Assembly (NCBI RefSeq): GCF_943914685.1 | Contig: NZ_CALUCZ010000001.1 | Span: 62,001-126,000, forward strand | Length of the DNA: 64,000 bases | Reading direction: 5' to 3' | From: an uncultured Mobiluncus sp. | Lineage (GTDB): Bacteria > Actinomycetota > Actinomycetes > Actinomycetales > Actinomycetaceae | Shown here: positions 35,575 to 44,623 of the stretch, one piece after another | Layout of the letters: the number at the start of each line of letters is the position of its first letter | How positions within the stretch are numbered: position 1 is the stretch's first letter | Program-made: the position numbers and the translations under genes | Notes under the pieces: generated by a model | Seen by the model: the letters and a program-made list of their open reading frames with translations, nothing else | What the model was told of the DNA's origin: nothing | Databases searched by the model: none

Positions 35575-36822
35575 TCAATACCAACCGCGAGCGCAGAATT
35601 TCGCCCAGGCGGCAGCGGGGCTGCCGTAGCGACCCTTAATGTAGCTCAAGCCCCAGCGGATTTGGGTGGCCGGGTTCGTAGCCCAGTCCGCACCGGCGGA
35701 AGCCATCTTGCGGCCGGGATTAGCCTGCGGGATACCGTAGGGACCACCGCGGCGTCCGGCATTCGCGCGCCACCCGGATTCCCGGTTCCACAAGTTGACC
35801 AAGGGCTGCATCTGATCCGGTCCCCAACCGTACTGGCCCAACATATCGTAGGCGATACCCTGCGCGGTGCCGGCACCCCACGGATTCGCCGCGCGAGCTG
35901 CGGCCTCCTGTGCCGCTTTCTCAGCTGCCGCTTTGGCAGCGGCAGCAGCGGCTTGCTCAGCTGCCTGCTGTTCACAAGTCTTCGCCGCAAAGTTGTCGGC
36001 AATAGCGCCGGTACCGCCGATAGCGGTGAGATGTTTCCCAGCCAAGGCTCCCAACACCGCTTGGGGTGCGCAGGAAGTCTGGACCAATACAACCGAAGCT
36101 TTATTCTGTTTCGCCAAAGGCGCCAAAGTCAGGGCGTCTACCGGATTCTTGCCATTAACCAGCAGGTAGTTCTGCGAGCCCATAGCCTGCGCGGCCGCCA
36201 ACGCGGTGGTGTAACGGTTATTTCCCGCCAGTCGCGCGGCCTTCTTCCCGGTCAGCTGTTCAACCTGAGCTTTCGTTTGCTCACTCACGACCCCGGTTCC
36301 CCCGATAATCGTGACGCTTTGGGGATTCAGTTTCGCCAGAGCCTCCGAGCTTGATTCGCCCAACTGCTTGGGCTCCGACAGCAACAGGTTCGCCTCCAGA
36401 TTCGCCGCATAGGACGTGGCGGCCAAAATATCTACCTCTGAGTTGCCGTTGGCGATAACCACGGGAGCGTCCGTTTCACCCTCTACAGCGACTTTCGCGG
36501 CCGACTCGTAGCGGTCGGCACCTCCCAGAGCGGGTGCGTTCGGGCTCATTACCGCGGATTTATCATTGTTAGCGGCCTGCAGGGAACCAATGAGCCCATC
36601 GGGCGACTTATCGCTAACTAACACAGATTCCAGAGCCGTCGCCGCGGACACGGCTTGAGAAGTTTCATAACGATCAACACCAGCCAAACGAACGTTGGCA
36701 CTGACAGTTTGATTTGTAATGGTTGCGGAATCTCCGTCTTCCGCATTGGCAATCGGGGCAACCCCCGCTACACCGATTCCAGCAATTGCAAATGAACTTG
36801 CCATCAGTTTAGTAATACGCAT
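35575..36822 (-). CDS. Secreted CWB2-repeat protein with C-terminal transglycosylase-like (SLT) domain
   Basis: A 415-residue exported protein. A signal peptide (MRITKLMASSFAIAGIGVAG onward) is followed by CWB2-type repeats over residues ~40-285, with VRLAGVDRYETSQAVSA, LGGADRYESAAKVA and ARLAGNNRYTTALAAAQ. An Ala/Lys/Glu-rich helical linker (285-312) comes next, then a lysozyme/SLT-like domain (315-415). Its likely catalytic acid is Glu348 in WNRESGWRANA, followed by PYGIPQANPGRKM. The arrangement suggests a wall-tethered peptidoglycan hydrolase. It has its own promoter and is bracketed by terminators between nusA and infB. Confidence 0.9.
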   Translation of the reverse strand: MRITKLMASSFAIAGIGVAGVAPIANAEDGDSATITNQTVSANVRLAGVDRYETSQAVSAATALESVLVSDKSPDGLIGSLQAANNDKSAVMSPNAPALGGADRYESAAKVAVEGETDAPVVIANGNSEVDILAATSYAANLEANLLLSEPKQLGESSSEALAKLNPQSVTIIGGTGVVSEQTKAQVEQLTGKKAARLAGNNRYTTALAAAQAMGSQNYLLVNGKNPVDALTLAPLAKQNKASVVLVQTSCAPQAVLGALAGKHLTAIGGTGAIADNFAAKTCEQQAAEQAAAAAAKAAAEKAAQEAAARAANPWGAGTAQGIAYDMLGQYGWGPDQMQPLVNLWNRESGWRANAGRRGGPYGIPQANPGRKMASAGADWATNPATQIRWGLSYIKGRYGSPAAAWAKFCARGWY

Positions 36823-36911
36823 AACTCAAATATTCGGCCAGCTCATTTGACCCAGCCAAATGCCCTCCTCGTTTTTTCGGACGTTTCGCGACCCTGCGCC
36901 GCGACTCACCG

Positions 36912-36941
36912 ATTATAACGGTTTGGTAACAACCATGTCCA
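36912..36941 (-). promoter_or_regulatory. Promoter of the CWB2/transglycosylase gene with WalR/MtrA-like direct repeat
   Basis: The minus strand reads TGGACA (36941-36936), 18 bases, then TATAAT (36917-36912), close to consensus. It gives a leader of roughly 85 bases. The spacer contains TGTTAC-CAAAC-CGTTAT, two half-sites spaced as in WalR/MtrA-type response-regulator boxes. Those regulators control wall hydrolases in Gram-positive bacteria. Confidence 0.65.
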
Positions 36942-37047
36942 TTTTGGTGGTTTCAAAGGCTCTCACCTGGGGATATGTCTTCACAAGGGCGGTCCCGCAC
37001 GGTGCCGCGTTCCCCCGGAAACGCCGGGGGACACCCCTTGTGCACGG

Positions 37048-37085
37048 AAAAACTCAGCCCCCCGAGGAGGCACCTCGGAGGGCTG
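37048..37085 (-). terminator. Intrinsic terminator after nusA
   Basis: On the minus strand CAGCCCTCCGAGG pairs with CCTCGGGGGGCTG (one U-G pair) around a five-base loop, and AGTTTTT follows. It lies 27 bases after the nusA stop. It separates rimP-nusA from the CWB2 gene and infB. Confidence 0.88.
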
Positions 37086-37111
37086 GGCGTGAGTCTCAGG
37101 GGACTCAAGTT

Positions 37112-38098
37112 TTAGGCCGGAGCACCGCCATTTTCCGTGTCGGAATGAATATCAATGCCCCAACCGGTCAGGCGCGAAGCCAGACGGGCGTTTTGACCCT
37201 CCTTGCCGATAGCTAGGGACTGCTGGAAGTCCGGGACCACCACTCGTGCCAGCCGCTTGGCCTCGTCGATGACCCGCACCGAAACGACTTTCGCGGGGCT
37301 CAATGCATTGGCCACATAAACCGTGGGGTCTTCGGCCCAATCGACGATGTCAATCTTTTCTCCGTTCAACTCGTTCATGACCGCCCGGACGCGCGAACCG
37401 TTCGGGCCGATGCAGGCCCCTTTGGCGTTGATACCTTTCTCGGTAGCCCGCACGGCAATCTTGGTGCGGTGCCCCGGCTCGCGAGCCACGGACTCGATGA
37501 CGACTTCTTCCTTTTCGATCTCAGGAACTTCGCGCCTAAACAAGCCCTGCACCAAGCCGGGATGGGTGCGAGACAGTTCGATATGTGGGCCTTTCAAGCC
37601 GCGCGACGCCGCCAAAACATACACCCGCAGCCGTACCCCGTGCTGATATTTTTCGCCGGGAACCTGTTCGGCCGGCGGAATGATGCCCTCTACGTCCCCC
37701 AGATTCACGGTCACCAGCTTCGGATCGCGCCCGGAAGTCACCACTCCAGAGACGACCTGCCCGACGCGTTCCTTAAAATCACCGAGGACAGCTTTGTCTT
37801 CTTCCTCCTGGAAACGTTGAATAATCACGGATTTCACCGTGGCGGCGGCGGTGCGCCCAAAATCTTTGGGAGTAATCTCGGACTCGCCCAGCTCATTGCC
37901 GTCCTCGTCCAGCTCCTTTACCAAAACCCGCACCTCACCGGTCTTGCGATCAACCTCAACCCGTGAATGTTCCTTTTCGGCACCCGGCTGATTGCGGTAT
38001 GCCTTCAAAAGCGCTTGCTCGACCGTGTCGATAAGCGAGTTCATATCCATGCCTTTTTCGGCTTCCACCAGGCGCAATGCAGACATGTCAATTTGCAT
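37112..38098 (-). CDS. nusA: Transcription termination/antitermination factor NusA
   Basis: Binds RNA polymerase and RNA during elongation. The N-terminal domain begins MQIDMSALRLVEAEKGMD. An S1 domain follows (RVGQVVSGVVTSGRDPKL), then two KH domains with GIIPPAEQVPGEKYQHGVR, KGACIGPNGSRVRAVMNELNGEKIDIV and SLAIGKEGQNARLASRLTGW. The 328-residue length is typical of actinobacterial NusA, which lacks the acidic repeats. It follows rimP by 23 bases. No ylxR gene is found between it and infB. Confidence 0.97.
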   Translation of the reverse strand: MQIDMSALRLVEAEKGMDMNSLIDTVEQALLKAYRNQPGAEKEHSRVEVDRKTGEVRVLVKELDEDGNELGESEITPKDFGRTAAATVKSVIIQRFQEEEDKAVLGDFKERVGQVVSGVVTSGRDPKLVTVNLGDVEGIIPPAEQVPGEKYQHGVRLRVYVLAASRGLKGPHIELSRTHPGLVQGLFRREVPEIEKEEVVIESVAREPGHRTKIAVRATEKGINAKGACIGPNGSRVRAVMNELNGEKIDIVDWAEDPTVYVANALSPAKVVSVRVIDEAKRLARVVVPDFQQSLAIGKEGQNARLASRLTGWGIDIHSDTENGGAPA

Positions 38099-38121
38099 GA
38101 TTCCTCCGTATTGATTTGTCG

Positions 38122-38649
38122 CTATTTATTTTTTCGCCCGTTGCGCTGGGACCCCCGAGGCTTCCCAAACGAGATAACGGTACGTACCGATTCTATGTCT
38201 TCAAAGGGAAAAACCGTAGCGTCTCCGTCGTCATTTACGCTCAGCCCGGTTTCCGTAACGTCGGTCAAGATGCCGGTGCGAACCTGCCCACCGATTCGCA
38301 CTTCCACGTCTTTGCCCAAGGCACGGCGGGCCAGCCGCAGGTTCGTCACTTCGTGTTCGGCCCCGAGCGTGGAAATCTCAAGGGTGTAGGCTCCCGGCAC
38401 CGGATCGCTGGCGTCCAGGGCGGCACTGATAGCGCGACTGACTTCCTCTAGCTCGGCGCTGCCCAAATCGGCGTCGCCATCGGGTAAATCCAAACTCAGC
38501 GCCACGACCCGCTGGTGTTTCGGACCGGTGAGGGCAATTTTTTCCAGGTACAGTCCGGCTGCGTCCACAACCGGGGTAACGACCTGGAGAATCGCGGCGA
38601 CACTCGGGTCTGCCGCCGTATGCGGCTGAGCTTCTGTCTTTATCTGCAA
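38122..38649 (-). CDS. rimP: Ribosome maturation factor RimP
   Basis: A 175-residue 30S assembly factor. Family signatures include VVDAAGLYLEKIAL, the central DLEEVSRAISAALDASDPVPGAYTLEISTLG-type block (seen as EEVSRAISAALDASDP and YTLEIST) and the SH3-like C-terminal half ending in FPFEDIESVRTVISF. It is the first gene of the rimP-nusA transcript and is divergent from the lipoprotein at 38725. Confidence 0.93.
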   Translation of the reverse strand: MQIKTEAQPHTAADPSVAAILQVVTPVVDAAGLYLEKIALTGPKHQRVVALSLDLPDGDADLGSAELEEVSRAISAALDASDPVPGAYTLEISTLGAEHEVTNLRLARRALGKDVEVRIGGQVRTGILTDVTETGLSVNDDGDATVFPFEDIESVRTVISFGKPRGSQRNGRKNK

Positions 38650-38724
38650 TAGTCTCCCCTTTTTTTCATTCCCTCAGGGTTGCCTGAGCGCGTGAATGGG
38701 ATAGGGGTGTGAAACAATGGGTTT

Positions 38725-39750
38725 ATGTTTTTACCCCCGTCCCGTTTCCTGAAACTAAGTCTATGGCTTATGGCGGGTGTTGCGCTGGCTGGGTGCGGGC
38801 TGCGCCTCGATACTCCCCCCGATGCCCTGCCGGAACTGGACGCCGGGCAAGCCGGGATTTCCGCTGTTTCCCGGGCGGAAGCGGCTATCAACGCCGGTAG
38901 CGAAAAGATGGCTGAAGATGCCTCGCTAACCCCCGGGGTGCGGGCCACAATCGGGACGGTACGCGACCTGTCCGCGACCCGTCTAGCGGCCCTAGGCGGG
39001 GTCTGGCAGCCGTGGCCGCAGGGCACCCCGGAGGGTGCCGACCCCGGACCGCAACCGTCTCCCGCCCCGGGCAACGTGGCGGACTTGGTGCAGCTCCTGG
39101 TGGATACGGCCGCGACGTCCTGCCAAGCGGGGGCACGCGCCCCCCACGCTAACGACGCGCAGCTCCTCACGGCCTTGTGCGCAGCCCAACAGCTTGACGC
39201 CTCTCACGTGGCGGGGGCCGCGGGCAGCAAACTCCCCGAGCCGAAAGTGCCGGTGGACGAGCCGACGGGCACGAACCCGGAAGGCCCCACCGAACCGCTG
39301 GCTGACCGGAAAAACCTGCAGAAACTTATCGAGGCCCAGACCGCCCTGGATTTTGCCCGTTTCCGTATGGACGCGGCCGCGGCGCACCTCAGTGGGAATG
39401 ACCGGCAGTGGGCTTTGCAAAGGGCGGATTCCCTGGCTTGGGACGTGCAGTCGCTGGTGGACGGGGGTGTCGAGGACGTGCGTGCTGGCCAATATGCTTT
39501 GGATTTTTCCCAGATTAAGACAGCCCCGGACGCGATTCGCCTGATTAATCAGGCTGATGCTGACGCGTTCGCGGCTCACCTAGAAATTATCGGGCTCATT
39601 TCTCCCACCGGCGCGGCGGCACAAAAATCACCAGACCAGGCCCTGTCAGCGTTGCGTCAACCCTGGATTAGCGCCGCGAAAGGCGATGTCACCTCGCAAA
39701 ACCGTTTCGGCGTTCCTCCCTCCCAGATCTTCGTGCAACTGTGGCCCTGA
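38725..39750 (+). CDS. Putative lipoprotein, ferritin-like candidate
   Basis: A 341-residue exported protein with a lipoprotein signal (SLWLMAGVALAGCG, lipobox LAGC with the modified Cys about residue 24). The mature part is largely alpha-helical and Ala-rich, with a proline-rich stretch in the middle. No enzyme motif is recognised. In other Actinobacteria a DUF4439/ferritin-like gene commonly sits divergent from rimP. Position and helical content suggest this protein may be related, but the sequence match I can see is weak. Function unknown. Confidence 0.7.
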   Translation: MFLPPSRFLKLSLWLMAGVALAGCGLRLDTPPDALPELDAGQAGISAVSRAEAAINAGSEKMAEDASLTPGVRATIGTVRDLSATRLAALGGVWQPWPQGTPEGADPGPQPSPAPGNVADLVQLLVDTAATSCQAGARAPHANDAQLLTALCAAQQLDASHVAGAAGSKLPEPKVPVDEPTGTNPEGPTEPLADRKNLQKLIEAQTALDFARFRMDAAAAHLSGNDRQWALQRADSLAWDVQSLVDGGVEDVRAGQYALDFSQIKTAPDAIRLINQADADAFAAHLEIIGLISPTGAAAQKSPDQALSALRQPWISAAKGDVTSQNRFGVPPSQIFVQLWP

Positions 39751-39939
39751 CCAGCGCAAAAGTGCGTTCCGGTCGGTTTACCTGCCCTAGTGAGAAACCA
39801 CGCGTTCCGCGCCGACCTACCCAAAGAAAAGCTAAAACTTTTGTAAAGACCAGGGCAAAAGATTGGAAAACTGCCCGGTTTATAGCACAATATCTTCACA
39901 CCCGTTAGGATTTTTCCGAGTTCCGAGAGGCTATTTCCG

Positions 39940-40413
39940 TTGGCTCACACCGATTACCAAGACACGCCGGACGCCACGCCCGAAGAAATCTGGGACGACT
40001 TCTTTAAGTTTTCCCAGATGCTCAACCTGGAGATTGACTACGCTCTGAAAGAAGAGTGTGGTTTCGACCTGCCGCAATACTCAATCTTGACAGCTCTGGC
40101 CCACGCTCCGGAAAAGAAACTACAGCTCGGGGAACTCGCTAGGCAAACGGTGTTTTCACCCTCTCGATTGAACTATCGCCTCGGTGAGATGGAGAAAAAG
40201 GGCTGGCTGAATCGACTGTGCCAAGGTGCGGATAAACGCACCCGCAATGCTTGCCTGTCGACCAAAGGGTTGAACGCTTACGAAGCTGCGGAGCAAGTCC
40301 AGATGAAAGCCGTGCGCGAACTGTTCGCCGGCCGGGTCTCGCAGTCAGATTTAAACGCGATGCGCCGCGTGATGTCCAGTATGCGCAGTCACCTGGAAAA
40401 ACCGGAACTTTAG
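39940..40413 (+). CDS. MarR-family transcriptional regulator
   Basis: A 157-residue winged-helix repressor-type protein. The MarR core is visible as FDLPQYSILTALAHAPEKKL, LGELARQTVFSPSRLNYRLGEMEKKGWL and the wing DKRTRNACLSTKGLNAY. The start is TTG 39940 with GAGAGG upstream. It lies just before an ABC exporter operon on the same strand, so it may regulate that exporter. No operator dyad was identified with confidence. Confidence 0.9.
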   Translation: MAHTDYQDTPDATPEEIWDDFFKFSQMLNLEIDYALKEECGFDLPQYSILTALAHAPEKKLQLGELARQTVFSPSRLNYRLGEMEKKGWLNRLCQGADKRTRNACLSTKGLNAYEAAEQVQMKAVRELFAGRVSQSDLNAMRRVMSSMRSHLEKPEL

Positions 40414-40531
40414 AGAGCTCAACCGTCTCAGGGACGCCTCGGGGTTTTTTCAGGGTAAACCCCCATAGCTTGTTAGTTTCGGGCTGGCTACGCTGGATTT
40501 CAGTTAAGAACTCTAGCGAAAGGTGACAAAT

Positions 40532-41377
40532 ATGTCCTCCCCGAATAGCCCCGCCGCACCCGACGAAACGCCGTTTGCTCCTTTGACGTCTCCAGCGGGG
40601 TCAGCCTCTGCCAACCCCGAAACGTCCCCCTCCCCCCTTGTGACCAATGCGGAGACAGACCTACCGACGGTCCCGGTCGCCGTACTGCGCGATGTCACCA
40701 AGGTTTACGGGGAAAAAGGCACGCGCGTCGAGGCTCTGCGCTCTGTTAGCGTCGATATCAACGCCCGCGAATTCACAGTCATCATGGGCCCCTCCGGTTC
40801 CGGTAAATCCACGCTGCTGCACGTCCTAGCCGGTTTGGACGCGGTCACTTCCGGGTCAATCACGGTCAACCGCATGGACATCACCAAGCTAAAAGACAAG
40901 CCGCTGACTCTGTGGCGCCGCGACAACGTGGGGTTTGTGTTCCAGTCGTTTAACCTGGTTCCCACTTTGAGCGCGGGGGCCAACATCGAACTGCCGCTGC
41001 GCCTGGCGAATAAACCGATAGATCGGCACTGGTTCGACCAAATCGTCACCGGGCTGGACCTGACCACCCGACTGAACCACAAGCCCTACGAGCTGTCCGG
41101 CGGCCAGATGCAGCGCGTCGCGGTCGCCCGCGCCCTGCTGTCCCGCCCCGCCATGCTGGTCGCTGACGAGCCGACCGGAAACCTGGACACGGCGTCTTCT
41201 GCAGAAGTCCTGAACCTGCTGCGCGCGGCGGTCGATAACTTTGGGCAAACCGTGGTGATGGTGACCCACGACCAGCACGCGGCCACGACCGGGGACCGGG
41301 TCTTGATTGTCCGTGATGGGATGATTGTGCACGATTTGCATCACCCCGAACCTGCAGACATCGCGAAGGTGGCGTGA
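40532..41377 (+). CDS. ABC transporter ATP-binding protein, MacB/LolD-like
   Basis: A 281-residue ATPase. After a disordered Pro/Ser/Thr-rich N-terminal extension of about 45 residues come Walker A MGPSGSGKST (residues ~85-94), the Q-loop FVFQSFNLVPTLS, the signature LSGGQMQRVAVARALL, Walker B MLVADEPTGNLD and the H-loop VTHD. The sequence is of the MacB/LolD/FtsE group that works with FtsX-fold permeases, here the next gene. ATG 40532 is chosen because AAAGG is well spaced; GTG 40523 is the alternative. Confidence 0.93.
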   Translation: MSSPNSPAAPDETPFAPLTSPAGSASANPETSPSPLVTNAETDLPTVPVAVLRDVTKVYGEKGTRVEALRSVSVDINAREFTVIMGPSGSGKSTLLHVLAGLDAVTSGSITVNRMDITKLKDKPLTLWRRDNVGFVFQSFNLVPTLSAGANIELPLRLANKPIDRHWFDQIVTGLDLTTRLNHKPYELSGGQMQRVAVARALLSRPAMLVADEPTGNLDTASSAEVLNLLRAAVDNFGQTVVMVTHDQHAATTGDRVLIVRDGMIVHDLHHPEPADIAKVA

Positions 41378-41380
41378 GAG

Positions 41381-44095
41381 ATGAAAGGAATTCTGCGCGC
41401 AGATTTGCGCAAAAACGTGAAAAGCTACACCGCCACTGCCTTGGCGATTGCCCTAGCGGTAGCGTTCCTGCTGACCTGCCTAGGGTTGACCGCCGGGCTT
41501 AAGACGACTTTGGCTCGCAACCTTACGGAGAAAGCCGCCGGTGCTGACCTGATTGTCACGGCTCCCAACGGGGTTCCCTACGACGGTGAGGGACCCGAAC
41601 CGGACTACCTGCAAAAGGTCGCCGATCAAGCCCATCAGGCCCACCCGGAGTGGAAAATCCTGACCCGCACGTCCATGAGCGTGGATTTGTCCGCAAATCG
41701 CAAGAAGGTGTCTGCCTCGGTATTGGGGCTGGGTGATCCCGTGTTCGACCCCAGTTCGGTCGTGGAGGGAAAGCGCCCCAGCTCTGAAACTGAGATCGGT
41801 ATCGAGCAGTCCAACGCTAAGACTCTCGGGGTCAAAGTCGGAGATACGATCAACGCAGGAATCTACGATCCTGCCACCGATGACACCAAGACCGTGCCAC
41901 TCAAGGTCAGCGGTATCTATAAAGCCCGTCCCGGCGCGTTCCCCACCAGCTACGTTTCCGATTCCCTGGTGAAAACCTGGGCTGGGGACGATTATTTGGC
42001 TGACATCTTGCTGGTTTCGGGGGTCGGCTCCACAAACCTGAAAGCGGCCACGGCCGAGCTGAAACAGTTGACCTCCCACATTGCCGACGCAGATTACTAT
42101 GAGGTGTTCACTGCGGATCAATACTTGGATCGTGCCGTGGATAGCATTACGGGCGGACAGGACGTCCTGCTCGTGTTGGCCTTGGCGTTCCCGCTCATCG
42201 CCGGCGTTACCGCCATTATTGTCGTGTCGGTGACCTACAACGTGCTGTTTGCCCGCCGTCGGCGTCAACTGGCTCTGCTGCGAGCGGTCGGTGCCACCTC
42301 CGGTCAGCTGCGTTCCCTAGTGGCGCGCGAGACATTACTGGTAGGAGCCGTTTCTGCGATGATTGGGGTATTGGCAGGTGTGATTTTTTCGGCCATAGCG
42401 TGCCGAATTGCCAACCTCGCCGACACTTGGGGTCAGGCTTTCACCGTTTTGAACTGGCAAAGCCTGCTCGCGGGATTCCTCTGTGGTACCGTGATTTCTT
42501 TCCTGGCCGGGTTTGCCCCGTCCCGCCGGGTCGCCCAAGTCACCCCGATTGAGGCTCTGGCGACGGAAGACAAGCTCAGTCGGCGGCGCAAGCACCGGAC
42601 GGTTCGCGCCATTTTTGGTTCCATTCTGTTCTTTGGCGGCACCGCCACCATGGTCTACGCCACCCTCCAGAACCATCGGTTGATGACGAGCGTCTCAGAG
42701 CAGGGAGACATGGATACCTACACCTCCAACTTCTTCCTAATAGCGATGTTTGCCGGAATGATTTCCTTCCTGGGGCTGGTCCTGCTGACTTCCATCGTTT
42801 TGCCCTACTTGACTTCCGCTTTGGGCGTTTTCAGTTCCCCCGCGGCGGTGACGTGGCGTTTAGCGGCGGAAAATACGGGGCGGAACCCGCGGCGTACCGG
42901 AGCTACCGGTGCAGCCTTGACCTTGGGGATTACCTTGATGGTACTGCTGCTGGTCGGGGCGGCCTCGGTAGACGCTACCGGCAGAAAAGTCATCGACGAA
43001 CACACACCGATAGACCTGCAACTCGTTTCGGAGGGCGAACCGCTGAGCCAAACCACCATTGCCAATGTGAAAGCCACTTCCGGTTTACAACATACCATCG
43101 CCGTAAATGGGCTGTTGGGAAGCGCTGTCCCCTGGGGAGAATACGAAAAAACCCGGCAATTATTGTCTCAGCCGGAAAAGTTGACCCAAGACGAAAACGG
43201 CGGCTGTATCGTTGCCGCAACGAACGAGCCTTGTGACCCCGACGCGGATACTCAGGAAATGCTGTTGGAATCTAAAGATTTCTCGGCCATATCCCACAGC
43301 CGGATTCCCGTGATTGCTCCCGGCCACGTGGGAATTCCAATGTTGAGCGATGAGGAAGTAGGCAAGCCTTATGCCGTCCGAAGCGGCGATAAAGTGCTGA
43401 AACTCACGGCTGAGAAAACTCCCCTGGATTTCGTGTCCGTGAACCCCCAGGATTTGGCTGGCCTGGCCAGTTCCACCCAGGTGGTCCGTCCGGCACAAAC
43501 CGACGCCCACCAGGAACTTGAGCGTAATGCCACGGTGCTGGCGCCTCGCGTTTTGCTGATGCGGATTTCCCCGGATTGCAGCTTTTCTGACATTGAGCAG
43601 CTCGCTTCGGATATTCCGGCTGCCTCTGAGCAGGACGCCTACATCAACGGTTCCGCGCCCGACCGAGCCATGTTTACCCAGATTGCACAAGGGTTGATGT
43701 GGGGCGCTTTCGCGATGCTGGGAGTATCAGTGCTGGTTGCGCTGGTTGGGGTGGCGAACACGTTGGCTCTCTCGGTGATGGAACGCCGGCGGGAAAATGG
43801 AATGCTGCGCGCCCTAGGCATGACGAAAGGACGTCTGCAAGGAATGCTCGCCATCGAAGCCCTGCTGACGGCGCTCGGGGCGCTGGTCATAGGCGTATTA
43901 GCCGGTCTGGGTTACGCGATAGCCGGCATCAATGCCCTGCCGGTGACAGAACTAGCCTCCGCACAAGTCATTGTGGTGCCCCCGCTAGCTATCGCGGCCG
44001 CGGCGCTGACCATCGTGGTGGCTCTGTTGGCATCGATTGGTCCGGCGCGGGCAGCAGCGCGGGTCACGCCGGTAGAGGCGCTGGCTCACGACTGA
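41381..44095 (+). CDS. ABC transporter permease, MacB/FtsX type
   Basis: A 904-residue permease. It has an N-terminal helix (TATALAIALAVAFLLTCLGLTAG) and a MacB-like periplasmic-type domain. An FtsX domain around residues 265-385 contains LALLRAVGATSGQLRSLVARE. Further helices follow, then a second extracytoplasmic domain and a C-terminal FtsX domain (LSVMERRRENGMLRALGMTKGRL). It starts three bases after the ATPase stop with GAGAG and GAAAGG nearby, so the two genes form one unit. Such pairs export peptides or antibiotics or transmit signals; the substrate is unknown. Confidence 0.92.
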   Translation: MKGILRADLRKNVKSYTATALAIALAVAFLLTCLGLTAGLKTTLARNLTEKAAGADLIVTAPNGVPYDGEGPEPDYLQKVADQAHQAHPEWKILTRTSMSVDLSANRKKVSASVLGLGDPVFDPSSVVEGKRPSSETEIGIEQSNAKTLGVKVGDTINAGIYDPATDDTKTVPLKVSGIYKARPGAFPTSYVSDSLVKTWAGDDYLADILLVSGVGSTNLKAATAELKQLTSHIADADYYEVFTADQYLDRAVDSITGGQDVLLVLALAFPLIAGVTAIIVVSVTYNVLFARRRRQLALLRAVGATSGQLRSLVARETLLVGAVSAMIGVLAGVIFSAIACRIANLADTWGQAFTVLNWQSLLAGFLCGTVISFLAGFAPSRRVAQVTPIEALATEDKLSRRRKHRTVRAIFGSILFFGGTATMVYATLQNHRLMTSVSEQGDMDTYTSNFFLIAMFAGMISFLGLVLLTSIVLPYLTSALGVFSSPAAVTWRLAAENTGRNPRRTGATGAALTLGITLMVLLLVGAASVDATGRKVIDEHTPIDLQLVSEGEPLSQTTIANVKATSGLQHTIAVNGLLGSAVPWGEYEKTRQLLSQPEKLTQDENGGCIVAATNEPCDPDADTQEMLLESKDFSAISHSRIPVIAPGHVGIPMLSDEEVGKPYAVRSGDKVLKLTAEKTPLDFVSVNPQDLAGLASSTQVVRPAQTDAHQELERNATVLAPRVLLMRISPDCSFSDIEQLASDIPAASEQDAYINGSAPDRAMFTQIAQGLMWGAFAMLGVSVLVALVGVANTLALSVMERRRENGMLRALGMTKGRLQGMLAIEALLTALGALVIGVLAGLGYAIAGINALPVTELASAQVIVVPPLAIAAAALTIVVALLASIGPARAAARVTPVEALAHD

Positions 44096-44107
44096 GTGGA
44101 CGGGCGG

Positions 44108-44623
44108 CTAGCCGAAGCTGGACTTTAGCGAAGCCGCCCCGGTAGCGGTGAGTTCGACCTGGGTCAGGGAACTGATGAGTGGGAGTACCAAAGGAATCTT
44201 TCCGGTCGCCCGCAAAGTCACCTGCACCCGGGTCGAAGCCACATCTACGTCAACCAGGTCAATTCCCAACAAGCCAGAATTCGCGCCTATCGCCGCCCCT
44301 GATAGGTATTCAGCAGCGCGCTCTGAGGCGTGATAGGGTTCGATTTGCAGGGGAACGCCGTCCATGATGCCATCTTGGTAATAGGCCGTATCCGCCATAT
44401 TTGCCGCCGCCATAGAGGCGGTTTGGTCCGCTAAGCGCTGCAGGCGCCGCTGTTCCAGATACACCCCGGAGACCGCCATACTCATCAGGATAATCACACA
44501 GAGCAGCACACAAGCGGCGAGTCCCAACAGCATGATGCGGCCGTCCTCGTCACCGAGACGGTCGAACCGGGCGACAAACCGACGCGGCGACGCACCGCCC
44601 TTGTGCCCTCCCCTAAGCCCCAT
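44108..44623 (-). CDS. Tad pilus TadG-like membrane protein
   Basis: About 171 residues. A basic N-terminus leads into a single helix (MLLGLAACVLLCVIILMSMAVSG) and an extracytoplasmic domain of the kind found in TadE/TadG and helicase/secretion-neighbourhood proteins (RLQRLADQTASMAAANMADTA). I choose ATG 44623 because it overlaps the stop of the upstream TadE gene, as is usual in tight pilus operons. It is the last gene of the tad cluster and converges with the ABC permease. Confidence 0.78.
   Translation of the reverse strand: MGLRGGHKGGASPRRFVARFDRLGDEDGRIMLLGLAACVLLCVIILMSMAVSGVYLEQRRLQRLADQTASMAAANMADTAYYQDGIMDGVPLQIEPYHASERAAEYLSGAAIGANSGLLGIDLVDVDVASTRVQVTLRATGKIPLVLPLISSLTQVELTATGAASLKSSFG

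Noticed and set aside
36982..37042. CACAAGGG and CCCTTGTG inverted copies 45 bases apart, enclosing a CCCCCGG/CCGGGGG hairpin
   Set aside because: CCCTTGTG recurs many times in the window (for example near 10157, 12186, 40634, 44600 and 57371), so the pairing is probably incidental.
40425..40462. T-rich stretch after a GC segment downstream of the MarR gene as a terminator
   Set aside because: A T-run is present, but I could not find a stem longer than four base pairs before it.
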